Source: Bradyrhizobium betae (GTDB lineage: Bacteria; Pseudomonadota; Alphaproteobacteria; Rhizobiales; Xanthobacteraceae). From it: a DNA stretch of 64,000 nucleotides. A program made the position numbers and the translations under genes. Shown piece after piece: positions 1-8,404 of the stretch. How positions within the stretch are numbered: position 1 is the stretch's first letter; every line of letters starts with the position of its first letter. The stretch spans positions 1-64,000 of the forward strand of contig NZ_MZXW01000016.1 of the NCBI RefSeq assembly GCF_004123905.1, in the 5' to 3' direction. The notes below the pieces were generated by a model. It was not told where the DNA came from. It did not search any database and was given only the letters and a program-made list of their open reading frames with translations.

Positions 1-126
1 CAGGCGGAAGATGTTATCCAGGATCTTGGCGTTGTTCGGCTCCTGCTCGAACTTCACCAACTGATTGTCGACGGTGTCCAGGCTCTCGCTGGTCTCCGTC
101 AAGAACTCCCGCAACAGATCATCCAT
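1..126 (-). CDS. cheA: Chemotaxis histidine kinase CheA, N-terminal fragment
   Basis: The first 42 codons of a gene that leaves the window on the left. The translation begins MDDLLREFLTETSESLD, the opening of the CheA P1 (Hpt) domain, which carries the phosphorylated histidine just beyond the visible part. CheA autophosphorylates in complex with CheW and chemoreceptors and passes phosphate to CheY and CheB. The ATG lies at 126-124. The identification rests on the close match of the visible residues to the start of alphaproteobacterial CheA; the His box itself is outside the window. The neighbouring receiver gene is on the same strand upstream and may belong to the same signalling locus. Confidence 0.85.
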   Translation of the reverse strand, partial: MDDLLREFLTETSESLDTVDNQLVKFEQEPNNAKILDNIFRL

Positions 127-546
127 GGGGTACGCCTTACTGAGCTGAGCTTCGACGCCTGTGCCACGTCTGGCATCGGCGGAAGTCTTCGCCTTCGATC
201 GTTAGACAACCCCTTTCACGGTCCCGTTAATTTCATCCTCCGTGCTAATACGGATATTGAAGACAAGTTTGCGGTTCGACTGCATGCGAGAGCGCTTTTC
301 GGCAAAACCCGCGCCGGGCCGTGACCGCAACCAACGTTAGGTAAACGCGCCGATAACGGCAGGTCGATGCGGGCGAAAAAAGTCTGCCCGTGAAGGGCGA
401 TACGCGCGGCCCGCGTGAAATCGAAGCAAATCACCCGCAATCGGATCGGCTCCCGCGGCCGCAACTTCGAGCACGCCCAGAAGTCGCACGGTCCGGATTC
501 GCGGTAAACGAACGCTTACCTCGCCGCTGCCGCGGCCGGCGCCGCG
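127..546. other. Intergenic region upstream of cheA
   Basis: No convincing gene. The open frames here lack ribosome binding sites and have arginine/proline-rich shadow composition. The stretch presumably holds the promoter of the cheA operon, but I see no clear -35/-10 pair. Confidence 0.5.
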
Positions 547-1026
547 CTAACCCAGGCGCGCGGCCAGGGTCACGTCGTCGGGACGGTGCTCCGCGAGGCA
601 ATCGTTGATGGCAGCAAGAAGCGCGTGCGGCGTAAACGGCTTGCGCAGACAGCGCGCCGCACCGAGCTCCAGCGTCATCCGGAGGAAATCGGGCGCGGGC
701 GAATTCAGATTTGCAAAAGCGTAGCCGGACATCGCGATCAGCGGAATGGCGGGCGCCCTCTCGTGGAAGATCCTGATCGATTCGAACCCGCGCATGTGCG
801 GCATGAAGATATCGATGATCATCAGATCGAACTGCTCGTGCTCGAGAGCGCGCAGTCCTGCTTCACCTCCTCCGGCAATCGTCACTCGAAAATGGTTTCG
901 CTGCAAATAGACCTCGATGGCCATGCACACCATCGGGTCGTCGTCGACAACGAGAATATGGTGCAGACTTTCTGTTCCCGTTTGAGTTTCCCGTTTCGGC
1001 GATTCAATAATTGAATCGTGGGGCAC
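547..1026 (-). CDS. Stand-alone receiver-domain response regulator (159 aa)
   Basis: A single CheY-like receiver. From the GTG start the acidic pocket is Asp28/Asp29 (VVDDD), the phospho-acceptor is Asp72 (MIIDIFMP), the switch hydroxyl is Ser100 (AMSGY) and the conserved lysine is Lys129 (RKPF), so it should be phosphorylatable. There is no output domain, only about 20 extra N-terminal residues and a short tail, so it probably acts by protein contact or as a phosphate relay. The GTG at 1026-1024 is chosen because AGGAG stands about 8 nt upstream; a longer in-frame version exists but has arginine-rich non-protein-like composition. It lies upstream of cheA on the same strand, and an Hpt protein is encoded about 2 kb away, so a phosphorelay is plausible but unproven. 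Confidence 0.85.
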   Translation of the reverse strand: MPHDSIIESPKRETQTGTESLHHILVVDDDPMVCMAIEVYLQRNHFRVTIAGGGEAGLRALEHEQFDLMIIDIFMPHMRGFESIRIFHERAPAIPLIAMSGYAFANLNSPAPDFLRMTLELGAARCLRKPFTPHALLAAINDCLAEHRPDDVTLAARLG

Positions 1027-1461
1027 GCCTTTCTCCTCTGGTCTGGATCGAAGAATTGACGGTCGCGAAGGTCGGCGGGGGCGACCAGCGAGGCGGAGAC
1101 GATGAACGCGAGCTCTGCGGCCATGCGGCGCCATGGTTCGGAGCGACGGCTGATCACCGTGACCACTCGTTCAGCGAACGAGGTCGTGCGACGTCCGATT
1201 GCGGCGCGGATGCAATGGTTCCGGCTCACGAGGCCCCCCTGCCACGTTTTCCCGCAAGTCTGTTGCAGGAGCGGCGCGCGGGTTCAGGAACGAATCGGCG
1301 CGCCATTCTTAATTCCGCCGTAAATGCAGCAGGCTGTCTGCCCCCCAACAGGTATATGGACGACGCCACAACCTTTAGAATATGATTATTTCGCCGTGCA
1401 ACTGGATGACGAACCGCGCGCGGCGCCGATCGTCCATCGAATGCGTCGGATTGAGGTCTGC
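1027..1461. other. Divergent intergenic region
   Basis: Lies between the receiver gene (minus) and the first Crp/Fnr gene (plus). Overlapping open frames on both strands have no ribosome binding sites and look like GC-driven noise. It should contain the two divergent promoters; none is clear by eye. Confidence 0.45.
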
Positions 1462-2172
1462 ATGACCGCGAGCGGCCGCCCGCCCAACCAGTTGCTGCAA
1501 ATGCTCGACGCGGCTGATCTCGATCTGCTGCGCCCTCATCTGGCGACGGTCGAAATGGTCAGGGAATCTGTCCTGGGCGAGGCGGGCGCCGCGCTGAGAT
1601 ATATCTACTTCCCCCACGCTGGATCCGTGTCGATCACGGTCGGCCTGGCCGAAGGACAGATAATCGAGGTGGCGATGCTGGGGCGCGATAATGTCGTCGG
1701 TGGCGGTGCCGCACTTGCCGACGGCATCGCATCGGCGGACCCTGTCGTGCTGTTCCCCGGGACTGCTTCCATGCTGGAAATAGCAGCTTTCCGCACCGTC
1801 GCGGCCGTGAGCATCCCGTTTCGCAGTTTGATGATCCGCCATGAGCAAGTTCTGCTCGCGCATGCGCAGCAATCGTTGCTCTGCAATACGCAGCACCCGG
1901 TCGAGGCACAGCTCGCGTGCTGGCTCTTGCGTGCCCGCGATCTCTCCGACAGCGAGATCCTTCCGCTGACGCAGGAGGCGCTGGCGCAGATGATGGGCGT
2001 ACGGCGCAACGCCATTTCCCTCGTCGCGCATGCACTCCAGCGCGCCGGCATCATCCATTACGCCCGCGGACAGATCACAATCATCGACCTGCCCGCGCTG
2101 CAGACGACATCCTGTGATTGCTATGCGGCCGTGAAGGCCCACCACGCCGCCATACTCGGAATCCGGCAATGA
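1462..2172 (+). CDS. Crp/Fnr-family transcriptional regulator, first of a tandem pair
   Basis: About 236 aa with an N-terminal cyclic-nucleotide-binding-like beta-barrel (roughly 10-140) and a C-terminal Crp-type winged HTH (LTQEALAQMMGVRRNAISLV). The barrel lacks the Arg-Ser-Ala phosphate cassette of CRP and the cysteines of FNR, so the ligand is unknown. The C-terminus carries a CDCYAAVKA segment that recurs as CECYATVKA in the next gene. The ATG at 1462 is preceded by GAGG at a suitable distance; in-frame upstream starts at 1324 and 1441 are possible but add unconserved residues. The downstream paralogue shares the fold and most motifs, which indicates tandem duplication. Likely a cytoplasmic DNA-binding regulator of stress or nutrient response; targets cannot be read from the sequence. 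Confidence 0.85.
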   Translation: MTASGRPPNQLLQMLDAADLDLLRPHLATVEMVRESVLGEAGAALRYIYFPHAGSVSITVGLAEGQIIEVAMLGRDNVVGGGAALADGIASADPVVLFPGTASMLEIAAFRTVAAVSIPFRSLMIRHEQVLLAHAQQSLLCNTQHPVEAQLACWLLRARDLSDSEILPLTQEALAQMMGVRRNAISLVAHALQRAGIIHYARGQITIIDLPALQTTSCDCYAAVKAHHAAILGIRQ

Positions 2173-2352
2173 CACCGACGCCGATGCGATGGACTGCATG
2201 CCGCCGTGCACACAATGCGGCCTGCGACGTAGTCGCCCGGATTACAATGTACCAATTGCCAATATATCCCGACGTGAACATGATGGCACTTACTCGTGCT
2301 GGGAATGAGTTCGCTCGCCGCGACCGACCGGCGCAGGAGACGGGAGGCAACT

Positions 2353-3060
2353 TTGGAAACGATGGTGCGTCCATCCAACGGTTTCCTGTCCGCGCTGTCG
2401 GCGGACGATTATGAATTGATCCGCCCATATCTGCGCACGATCGACCTGCCACACGAGGCCCTGCTGGTCGAAACCGGCGAGACGCTCAAGCGCGCCTATT
2501 TTCCGCACCGCGGCGTCATCTCGCTGGTGGTGAAGCTCGCCAAGGGCGAGCATGTGCAGGTCGCCATGATCGGCCGCGACAGCCTGCTCGGAACGCTCTC
2601 GACCATGGGCGATGCCTGCGCGTTGAACACGGCGATCGTGCTGGTTCCCGGCGTCGCCTCCGTGATGGATCTCGACCGGCTGCGCGGCGCGGCTGACCAG
2701 AGCAGCACCCTGCGGACGCTGCTCACGCGCCACGGGCTCGCGGTCTATGCGCAAGTTCAGCAGACCGCGGGCTGCAACGCCGCTCACCCGGTGGAGTCGC
2801 GGCTGTCACGCTGCTTGCTGCACACCCATGACCTGTCCGGCGACTTCCGGCTGCTGCTGACCCAGGAGGCGATGGCGCAGATGATTGGCGCGCGGCGCAA
2901 CAGCGTGTCGCTGGTCGCCAACACCTTGCAGCAGGCCAATTTCATCCACTATAGCCGCGGACACATCCAGATCCTGAACCTGGACGGCCTGCGCCAAACG
3001 GCGTGCGAGTGCTACGCCACCGTGAAGGCCCAGTACGACCGGCTGCTCGGTCCGCGCTGA
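2353..3060 (+). CDS. Crp/Fnr-family transcriptional regulator, second of a tandem pair
   Basis: About 235 aa, paralogous to the gene just upstream. The N-terminal barrel contains FPHRGVISLVVKLA and the HTH contains LTQEAMAQMIGARRNSVSLV. The C-terminal CECYATVKA motif matches the neighbour. No canonical cAMP-contact residues or FNR iron-sulfur cysteines are seen. GGGAGG at 2342-2347 stands 5 nt before a TTG at 2353, chosen as start; the ATG at 2362 is the alternative. It follows its paralogue by about 180 nt with no obvious terminator, so they may be co-transcribed or separately promoted. Function is inferred only from family. Confidence 0.85.
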   Translation: METMVRPSNGFLSALSADDYELIRPYLRTIDLPHEALLVETGETLKRAYFPHRGVISLVVKLAKGEHVQVAMIGRDSLLGTLSTMGDACALNTAIVLVPGVASVMDLDRLRGAADQSSTLRTLLTRHGLAVYAQVQQTAGCNAAHPVESRLSRCLLHTHDLSGDFRLLLTQEAMAQMIGARRNSVSLVANTLQQANFIHYSRGHIQILNLDGLRQTACECYATVKAQYDRLLGPR

Positions 3061-3214
3061 CCGGCGCGGCCGCGTGGTAAACCTGCGGCTAACGCCGGCC
3101 TGCAAACACGGATCGTCCTGCTACCGGAACTGAAATCTCGATGCCGTAGACACGGAGGTGCCGCGCGCCGGACAGGCCGCGCGACAGAGAACCGTGACCA
3201 GGACAGGCAGACCC

Positions 3215-3592
3215 ATGTTTGAAGTGACCGTCGCGCCGGCGCAGAAGGCGCTGGATGCCGAACCCGCGCGCGAGCCGGGCGCCTATGCGGCGCTCGTGCG
3301 CGAGATCGGTGAAGACGGCGCCGGCGAGGTGCGCGCCGTGTTCTGGAGCGAAACCTGCGGGCGGCTGCAACTGTTCCGCACGCTTTCGCTAGCGCAGCAC
3401 AACGCCAGGATCGCGCGCGAAGCGCATTCGCTGAAGAGCGCAGCCGCAACGTTCGGCTATGTCAGGCTCGCGGCGCTGGCGCTGCAACTGGAGAAGTCCG
3501 CGGAGACACTCGGCGAGGCCAAATTCCACCATCTCCTGGACTTGATGGATGCCGCCTACGATGCCGCGCGCGCGCAGGAGCCGCTGGCCTAA
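3215..3592 (+). CDS. Hpt-domain phosphotransfer protein (125 aa)
   Basis: A small, mostly helical protein whose second half carries the histidine phosphotransfer signature AHSLKSAAATFG, with His71 as the expected phosphate acceptor and the downstream leucine-rich helix LAALALQLEK. Stand-alone Hpt proteins shuttle phosphate between hybrid kinases and receivers. The ATG at 3215 has AGGACAGG about 8 nt upstream; an earlier in-frame start lacks one. The receiver-only regulator (547-1026) and CheA nearby are candidate partners by proximity, though the genes are not in one operon. The first 40 residues are not recognised. Confidence 0.75.
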   Translation: MFEVTVAPAQKALDAEPAREPGAYAALVREIGEDGAGEVRAVFWSETCGRLQLFRTLSLAQHNARIAREAHSLKSAAATFGYVRLAALALQLEKSAETLGEAKFHHLLDLMDAAYDAARAQEPLA

Positions 3593-3692
3593 CGGGGCGT
3601 GCGTGCAAAACCCGCCGTACTTCTACGGTTGGCGATTTTCACAGATGGCTAATCATGGCAGGCGATAGTCGCCGGAAACCAGGAGGGTTTCC

Positions 3693-3941
3693 ATGTTCAC
3701 CTACGAGACTGCGGACCAGAAGGAAGTCCGTCGCTTCCGCATCGCTCAGTTCAACGGCCGCATGGCGACGGTGACGTCTGGCGAGGCGAAGGTGACTGGC
3801 TTCGTGCGCTCGGTGCTGGAGCAGGAATCGAGCACGCCCCCGCGCTGGACCATCACGATCATCCCGAACACGCCGAAGGAAGAGATCACGCCGCTGCGGC
3901 CCACATCGCGCGCGCGTCCTTTCGCCGAAGACTATCTCTGA
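3693..3941 (+). CDS. Small conserved-looking hypothetical protein (82 aa)
   Basis: Preceded by a strong AGGAGG 6 nt before the ATG, which makes it a credible gene despite its size. The protein has beta-strand-like alternation (FRIAQFNGRMATVTSG, RWTITIIPN) and a charged C-terminus, with no signal peptide or membrane segment. It resembles short uncharacterised proteins I associate with Bradyrhizobium, but I assign no function. The next gene is convergent and ends at 4019. Confidence 0.65.
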   Translation: MFTYETADQKEVRRFRIAQFNGRMATVTSGEAKVTGFVRSVLEQESSTPPRWTITIIPNTPKEEITPLRPTSRARPFAEDYL

Positions 3942-4018
3942 GCGCGATCGGGTCCCCGAACCTTTCTGCATCAAGCCTTTCTCGGGCTTGATCACGCCGC
4001 CAGCGGCGCACAAGAACC

Positions 4019-4642
4019 TCAGTCGATCGAATGCAGCAACGCCGCGCGGACCAGGTCCGCGGTGTTGCGGGCACCGAGCTTGCGCATCGCCTCGGCGCGA
4101 TGGCTCTCGAACGTGCGCGGGCTGATCTGCATGCGAAGCGCGCCCTGCTTGTTCGAATAACCCTCGCTGATCAGCCGCAGCACCTCGCGCTCGCGCTTGG
4201 TCAGCCGCTTCTGGCCCGACAGGCCCAGCAGTTCGGCGCTTGGCACGCGTTGCGGCTGCTGCGCGCGAGCAGCCTTCGATTCCGCGTCCTCGGTCACCGA
4301 CGAGACCGGCAAGCCACCCTTGTGAGGACCGGCAAGCTGCTTGACCAGCCCGCAAACGCGCTCGGTCTGCGTCAGCGCATTTTCGACGACCCGCTGCAAA
4401 TAGACCCGATCGCTGGAAACCGGCGCGAGCTGATCGCTGTGGTGCTTGATTTCGCCCATGTAGAGCAGGAGCGCAGTCAGAGGGCCGTTGAGCTCGCGGG
4501 CGATGGCGGCGGCCATTTCGTCGGCCGCCTTGGCGCGGGCGGCATTCAGGCGGACGAAATCGAGCTCTTCAGCTGGAGCGGTGCTGTTTTCGTACCATTC
4601 CGACGGCCGCGAATCGATGGCCGTATCATTCTGTGACCCCAT
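4019..4642 (-). CDS. FixL-like DHp (His lost) fused to a FixJ/LuxR-type HTH
   Basis: 207 aa. Residues 38-100 look like the dimerisation helices of a FixL-class sensor kinase: ADEMAAAIARELNGPLTALL aligns with the usual A-H-E-L-N-Q-P-L-T-A, but the phospho-accepting His is Arg49. No ATP-binding kinase domain follows. After a linker, residues about 147-207 form a GerE/LuxR HTH (LTKREREVLRLISEGYSNKQ, then SPRTFESHRAEAMRKLGA), closest in feel to FixJ. It is therefore probably a dimerising DNA-binding protein that cannot be phosphorylated at the usual site. It may pair with a kinase DHp or simply dimerise constitutively. Cytoplasmic; targets unknown. Confidence 0.8.
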   Translation of the reverse strand: MGSQNDTAIDSRPSEWYENSTAPAEELDFVRLNAARAKAADEMAAAIARELNGPLTALLLYMGEIKHHSDQLAPVSSDRVYLQRVVENALTQTERVCGLVKQLAGPHKGGLPVSSVTEDAESKAARAQQPQRVPSAELLGLSGQKRLTKREREVLRLISEGYSNKQGALRMQISPRTFESHRAEAMRKLGARNTADLVRAALLHSID

Positions 4643-4983
4643 GTGACCTGTTTAGCGGAACCGGGGCCGATCTGTAGTTAACTTTTTGCTCCGTAAGACT
4701 ACGGTGATTTTGGCGATTTTGCGCTAAAACACCGGCGTCGGCACAATTTATGCTTGAGTGATATCGCCCCCAACCACGCTGAGGTTGATAAACCTGCTCA
4801 GATGATGGGCAGGCGGACAAAATCGTCCTTAACAGCTGCATCCGCGCCGATATCCGCATCTCCCGATTTTTACGGATAAATTAACGGCAACTTGCTTCTC
4901 TATGTCACACTTGAGAGCGCGCAAATGCCTCCCCGCGCCGGGCTGATAGTCTACGCGGGAAACGCTGCGGAAGATTGCGTGCC
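4643..4983. other. Divergent intergenic region
   Basis: About 340 nt, more AT-rich than the flanks, between two divergent genes. A small hairpin CCGTA-AGAC-TACGG lies near 4691-4704. Promoters for both neighbours are expected here but none can be assigned firmly. No gene is supported. Confidence 0.45.
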
Positions 4984-6147
4984 ATGAACGAAATCGACCA
5001 GCTATCGGAGTTCTTGCAAAAGCTGACGCCGCTGTCGCGGAGCTGTCTGCTCAGCGAGCTTGAGCGGCTCGAGCTCTGCGGCATCGACATGCCGGGCTCG
5101 GCTGGCGTTCAGGCCAAGCTGCGCGCCGAGTTTCGCAAGGACGGATCGACCCACGCACGCGCCACCAATCCCTCACGCTACTTCTTTGCCCCGCTTGAGC
5201 TGCTGCTGATCGACGGTGCGCCCGAGCACGCCAATATGGGGCGGATTTCGCGCAACACGCTGACCCCGATCTGGGAGTGGATCTGCCGCGACCTGCTTCC
5301 GACCATGGCGCGCGACTACATCAAGGCGATCAATGACCAGGTCACCGCCAACAATCCCAAGGAAGTGCTGAAGATCGCGTCGACGTTCCAGACCAAGGTC
5401 GTCAAGGTGCTCGAGAATACGCTGGCTTCGGCCGAGAGCGCTGAGTTCGCCCGCGGCAAGCTCGCGCAGTACACCGCTTCGCGCACCGCCTTCGACGATG
5501 TGAGAAAGATGCAGCACGTGCTGCGCGCCGGTGACGCGCTGCCGAAGTTCAACGCAAAACTGCCTGAGAAGATCGCGAAATTCGACGACGGCCAGGTTGC
5601 CCAGATCACCGCTCAGCTCGACGCCTTCAAGAAATCCCATCCCTATGCGCTGCCCTTCGCGCTGGCGCTGGTGGCGCGGCGCATGAAGACGTCCTGGCAA
5701 TTGGTGCGCCTCGCCACCAAGCCTGCCGCCAGCAAGAGCGCAGCCGACATCGCCGCCACACCCTATGCCTGCGTCGTTCCCATGGTGCTCGACCGGCTCG
5801 ACGACAAGCGGCTGGCGTTACGGATCGCACTTCGGCACAACCGAGTGCTGGTCGCCCGCGACCTGCTCGCCGAGATCTACGACACCGAATATGCGCTCAA
5901 GGTGCGCATCGACGGGATCGAGAGTTGCGAATGGGGCGTCCGGCTGCAGCAATTGATGGACGCGATCGGCGCGCTGGTGTCCGCCGAGGTCAGCCGTTTC
6001 CCCTCCAATGTCGGACACATCCTCGGCTCGCGCCGGCTGCGCAGCCACGACACGCTGGGCGGTAAGCTCTCCTACCTGGCCTGGAAGGGACGCGACGTTG
6101 TGCAGGATGGCGCGGCGGCGTTTCGCAAATTGATCGGGGCGACCTGA
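4984..6147 (+). CDS. Hypothetical protein (387 aa)
   Basis: A soluble, largely helical protein with no signal peptide. It has alanine/lysine-rich helices in the middle (about 130-230) and basic segments towards the end (RLALRIALRHNRVLVARDLL). I recognise no catalytic motif. The ATG at 4984 is preferred over a TTG at 4975 because GGAAG upstream is spaced correctly only for the ATG. Codon usage matches the neighbours, so it is probably a genuine chromosomal gene. It stands alone: the gene before it is divergent and the next is more than 300 nt downstream. Confidence 0.7.
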   Translation: MNEIDQLSEFLQKLTPLSRSCLLSELERLELCGIDMPGSAGVQAKLRAEFRKDGSTHARATNPSRYFFAPLELLLIDGAPEHANMGRISRNTLTPIWEWICRDLLPTMARDYIKAINDQVTANNPKEVLKIASTFQTKVVKVLENTLASAESAEFARGKLAQYTASRTAFDDVRKMQHVLRAGDALPKFNAKLPEKIAKFDDGQVAQITAQLDAFKKSHPYALPFALALVARRMKTSWQLVRLATKPAASKSAADIAATPYACVVPMVLDRLDDKRLALRIALRHNRVLVARDLLAEIYDTEYALKVRIDGIESCEWGVRLQQLMDAIGALVSAEVSRFPSNVGHILGSRRLRSHDTLGGKLSYLAWKGRDVVQDGAAAFRKLIGAT

Positions 6148-6469
6148 TCTGGCGCTAGCGCGGCAGGCACAGGAAGCGATCCATAAACCGCCCTGACAGC
6201 ACCAATCTGAACCACCAAGTCATCATTCGCCGCATCGACATAGCTGTAATCCTAAACAGCCCACCACCGGCTATCCGGACCCATAGCGCAGGCGCAGCAA
6301 TACGCATGTGATGTGCTTCACACTCGCGCTGTTGGGCCGGCGCGCATTGTCGCAGAACCGTCACGAGCGAAGGCGAAACATGCGCGCATCGCGCGAAAAT
6401 GAGCTCGTCGGCGATGCGCCCCTCCCTTAGTCTCCGATCCATCGCATGAGCATTGGGAAGGAATCCGCG
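6148..6469. other. Intergenic region
   Basis: No supported gene; open frames on the minus strand are shadows of the next gene's codon pattern. I see no clear promoter or hairpin. Confidence 0.4.
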
Positions 6470-6895
6470 ATGAGATCGAACCGAAGGACATGGACGGTGG
6501 CAGCCTTGCTGGCGGGCGCGCTGGCACTCACATCGACGACAATGGCACAGACCTCGCCGCCGCAAGGCAATGCGGCGCCGACCGCCGACAATGCAGTCCT
6601 GCTCACCGTGTTCTTCAAACACGACCAGTCCCGTCCGCTGAACGAGCTGAATGCGCAGCTCGACAAGCAGGGCTACTACAAATCCTTCCCGCCGCCCGGA
6701 ATCGAGGTCGTGAGCTGGTACGTGATGATGGGCATCGGCCAAGTGATCACGCTGCGCCTGCCGGCCTCGCGCTTACGCGAAGTCAATCGCATCGTCGAGG
6801 ACACCGCGTGGGGTCCCTATCGCACCGAGTTCTATCCGACTTACGATTACAAGGCGGTCGGCATGGCTCAACACGACAAGGCCACGAGCAATTGA
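6470..6895 (+). CDS. Small secreted (periplasmic) hypothetical protein (141 aa)
   Basis: Begins MRSNRRTWTVAALLAGALAL and continues to an ALTSTTMAQT signal-peptidase-like site near residue 28, so the mature product of about 113 aa is probably periplasmic. The mature part contains VLLTVFFKHDQSRPLNELNA and aromatic segments (GYYKSFPPPG, FYPTYDYKA). The ATG at 6470 has GGGAAGGAA 7 nt upstream; a start at 6446 is less likely. No cysteines or catalytic motif are apparent, so I leave the function open. It stands as a single gene. Confidence 0.7.
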   Translation: MRSNRRTWTVAALLAGALALTSTTMAQTSPPQGNAAPTADNAVLLTVFFKHDQSRPLNELNAQLDKQGYYKSFPPPGIEVVSWYVMMGIGQVITLRLPASRLREVNRIVEDTAWGPYRTEFYPTYDYKAVGMAQHDKATSN

Positions 6896-7178
6896 GGCGT
6901 CCGTTATTCAATTGGGCGAAGCGCGCGCGGCTTCGTCCAATTACGGGGCACTGTGTCTGCATACCGTCGCACTACACGTCGCGAAATCTCCGGTGATTGC
7001 CGCCCTCGGGCGCGCGACGCGCGCGCAGATGTAAAAACTTCTGCAACGAGATCAGGACAATTTTAGACATGATGCGGGCTTTAACGTTACCCAGATAATT
7101 CAACAATCGACTGAAGCCCTCCATATTTGAAACTGCTCACGTCGCTAACACACCGACACGGAACGGGAGTGGCTTGCG

Positions 7179-8393
7179 ATGAACGATGAAATTGTTGAAC
7201 TCGCCGAACGAAGGCCAAAGACCTTCGGACGGCGAAAGGTGACGCCGCGCGCCTGCGTGGCCGACGGCAAACGCCACTTGCGTGCCTTCATGAGCGAGGT
7301 GCTGGAGGATCTCGGCTTCGTCACCAGCGAGTGCGGCAGCGCCGACGAGCTGCAAGCGACGCTGGCCAATGAGCTGCCGGATCTGATCCTGCTCGGCATC
7401 GCCGCCGATGGCATCGAGCCGGGGAAATTTTTGGAGATCCTGGTGCGCGAGGCCTTCGAGGGCAAGGTCCTGGCCGTCGGCGCCCGCGAGTCGATCATCG
7501 TCAAGGCGGTGCAGCAGGTCGGCGAGGAATATGGCCTTGCGATGCTGCCGCCGCTGACCACGCCTTTCGCCGCGGAGACGCTGCGCGAGCGCGTCGCCAT
7601 GTTGTTGCCGGAGGAGCCGGCGCCGAGCCCGGCCGTGCATGTCGGCGAGGCCCTGCACGCCGGCTGGCTCGAGCTGTGGTACCAGCCCAAGATCGACGCA
7701 CGCACGCTGGTCCGCAGCGGTGCCGAAGCCTTGGTGCGGATGCGGCATCCGACCTGGGGCGTGGTGCCGCCGGCTTATTTCATTCCCGAGGCGCACGATC
7801 CGCACTTCCGAGACCTCTCGGAATTCGTGATCGAGCGGGCCCTGCGGGACTGGCATTACCTCTTGGAGCGGCAGAGCCAGGTCGATCTCTCGATCAATTT
7901 GCCGGCGTCGTATCTGAAGGAGCCGCAAGCCGTACACGATCTCTGCCGCCACATGCCGACGCATCCGGCCTTCGGTGGACTGACGATCGAGATCGCCAGC
8001 GAGGAGGCGATCCGCGACCTCGAATTCCTCACCGAGATCGCGCGCGAAATGCGCCTGCACAATATCGGCCTGTCGATCGACAATCTCGGCGCCAACTGGC
8101 CGGAGCTGATGGACCTGGCCAGGATTCCCTTCATCAACCTGAAGGCTGACCGCCACTTCGTCACCGGCAGCGGCAGTGACCGCCTCAAGCGCACGGTGTG
8201 CCGCCACATCGTCGAGCTCGCGCAGGGCTACGGCGTCCGCACGGTGGCCGAAGGCGTCGAGAGCCGCGCCGACCTCGTCGCCGCGAACGAACTCGGCTTC
8301 GACCTCGTGCAGGGTTTTCTGTTCGGCAAGCCGATGCCGCTGAAGAAATTTGCGCGGAGCGCGCTGACGCGAACGGTGATGGACCCGGCCTGA
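7179..8393 (+). CDS. Degenerate receiver plus EAL-domain protein
   Basis: 404 aa. Residues 22-145 have a receiver fold, but the phospho-acceptor position reads LLGIAADG, Gly73 in place of Asp, so phosphorylation is unlikely. Residues 155-395 are an EAL domain (c-di-GMP phosphodiesterase family): Glu183-Ala-Leu, Asn240, Glu271/275, Lys322, Glu358 and Gln378 are present, but the usual Asp-Asp metal pair (DDFG) is Asp301-Asn302 (IDNLGANW). Loss of one metal-ligand Asp usually weakens or abolishes hydrolysis, so it may be a c-di-GMP sensor or a slow enzyme. Cytoplasmic. It sits next to no obvious partner; a convergent transporter gene ends 11 nt downstream. Confidence 0.85.
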   Translation: MNDEIVELAERRPKTFGRRKVTPRACVADGKRHLRAFMSEVLEDLGFVTSECGSADELQATLANELPDLILLGIAADGIEPGKFLEILVREAFEGKVLAVGARESIIVKAVQQVGEEYGLAMLPPLTTPFAAETLRERVAMLLPEEPAPSPAVHVGEALHAGWLELWYQPKIDARTLVRSGAEALVRMRHPTWGVVPPAYFIPEAHDPHFRDLSEFVIERALRDWHYLLERQSQVDLSINLPASYLKEPQAVHDLCRHMPTHPAFGGLTIEIASEEAIRDLEFLTEIAREMRLHNIGLSIDNLGANWPELMDLARIPFINLKADRHFVTGSGSDRLKRTVCRHIVELAQGYGVRTVAEGVESRADLVAANELGFDLVQGFLFGKPMPLKKFARSALTRTVMDPA

Positions 8394-8404
8394 GGCGCAC
8401 CGCC

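Noticed and set aside
216..464. An 82-aa minus-strand frame upstream of cheA
   Set aside because: Lacks a ribosome binding site and protein-like composition, and overlaps an equally poor frame on the other strand.
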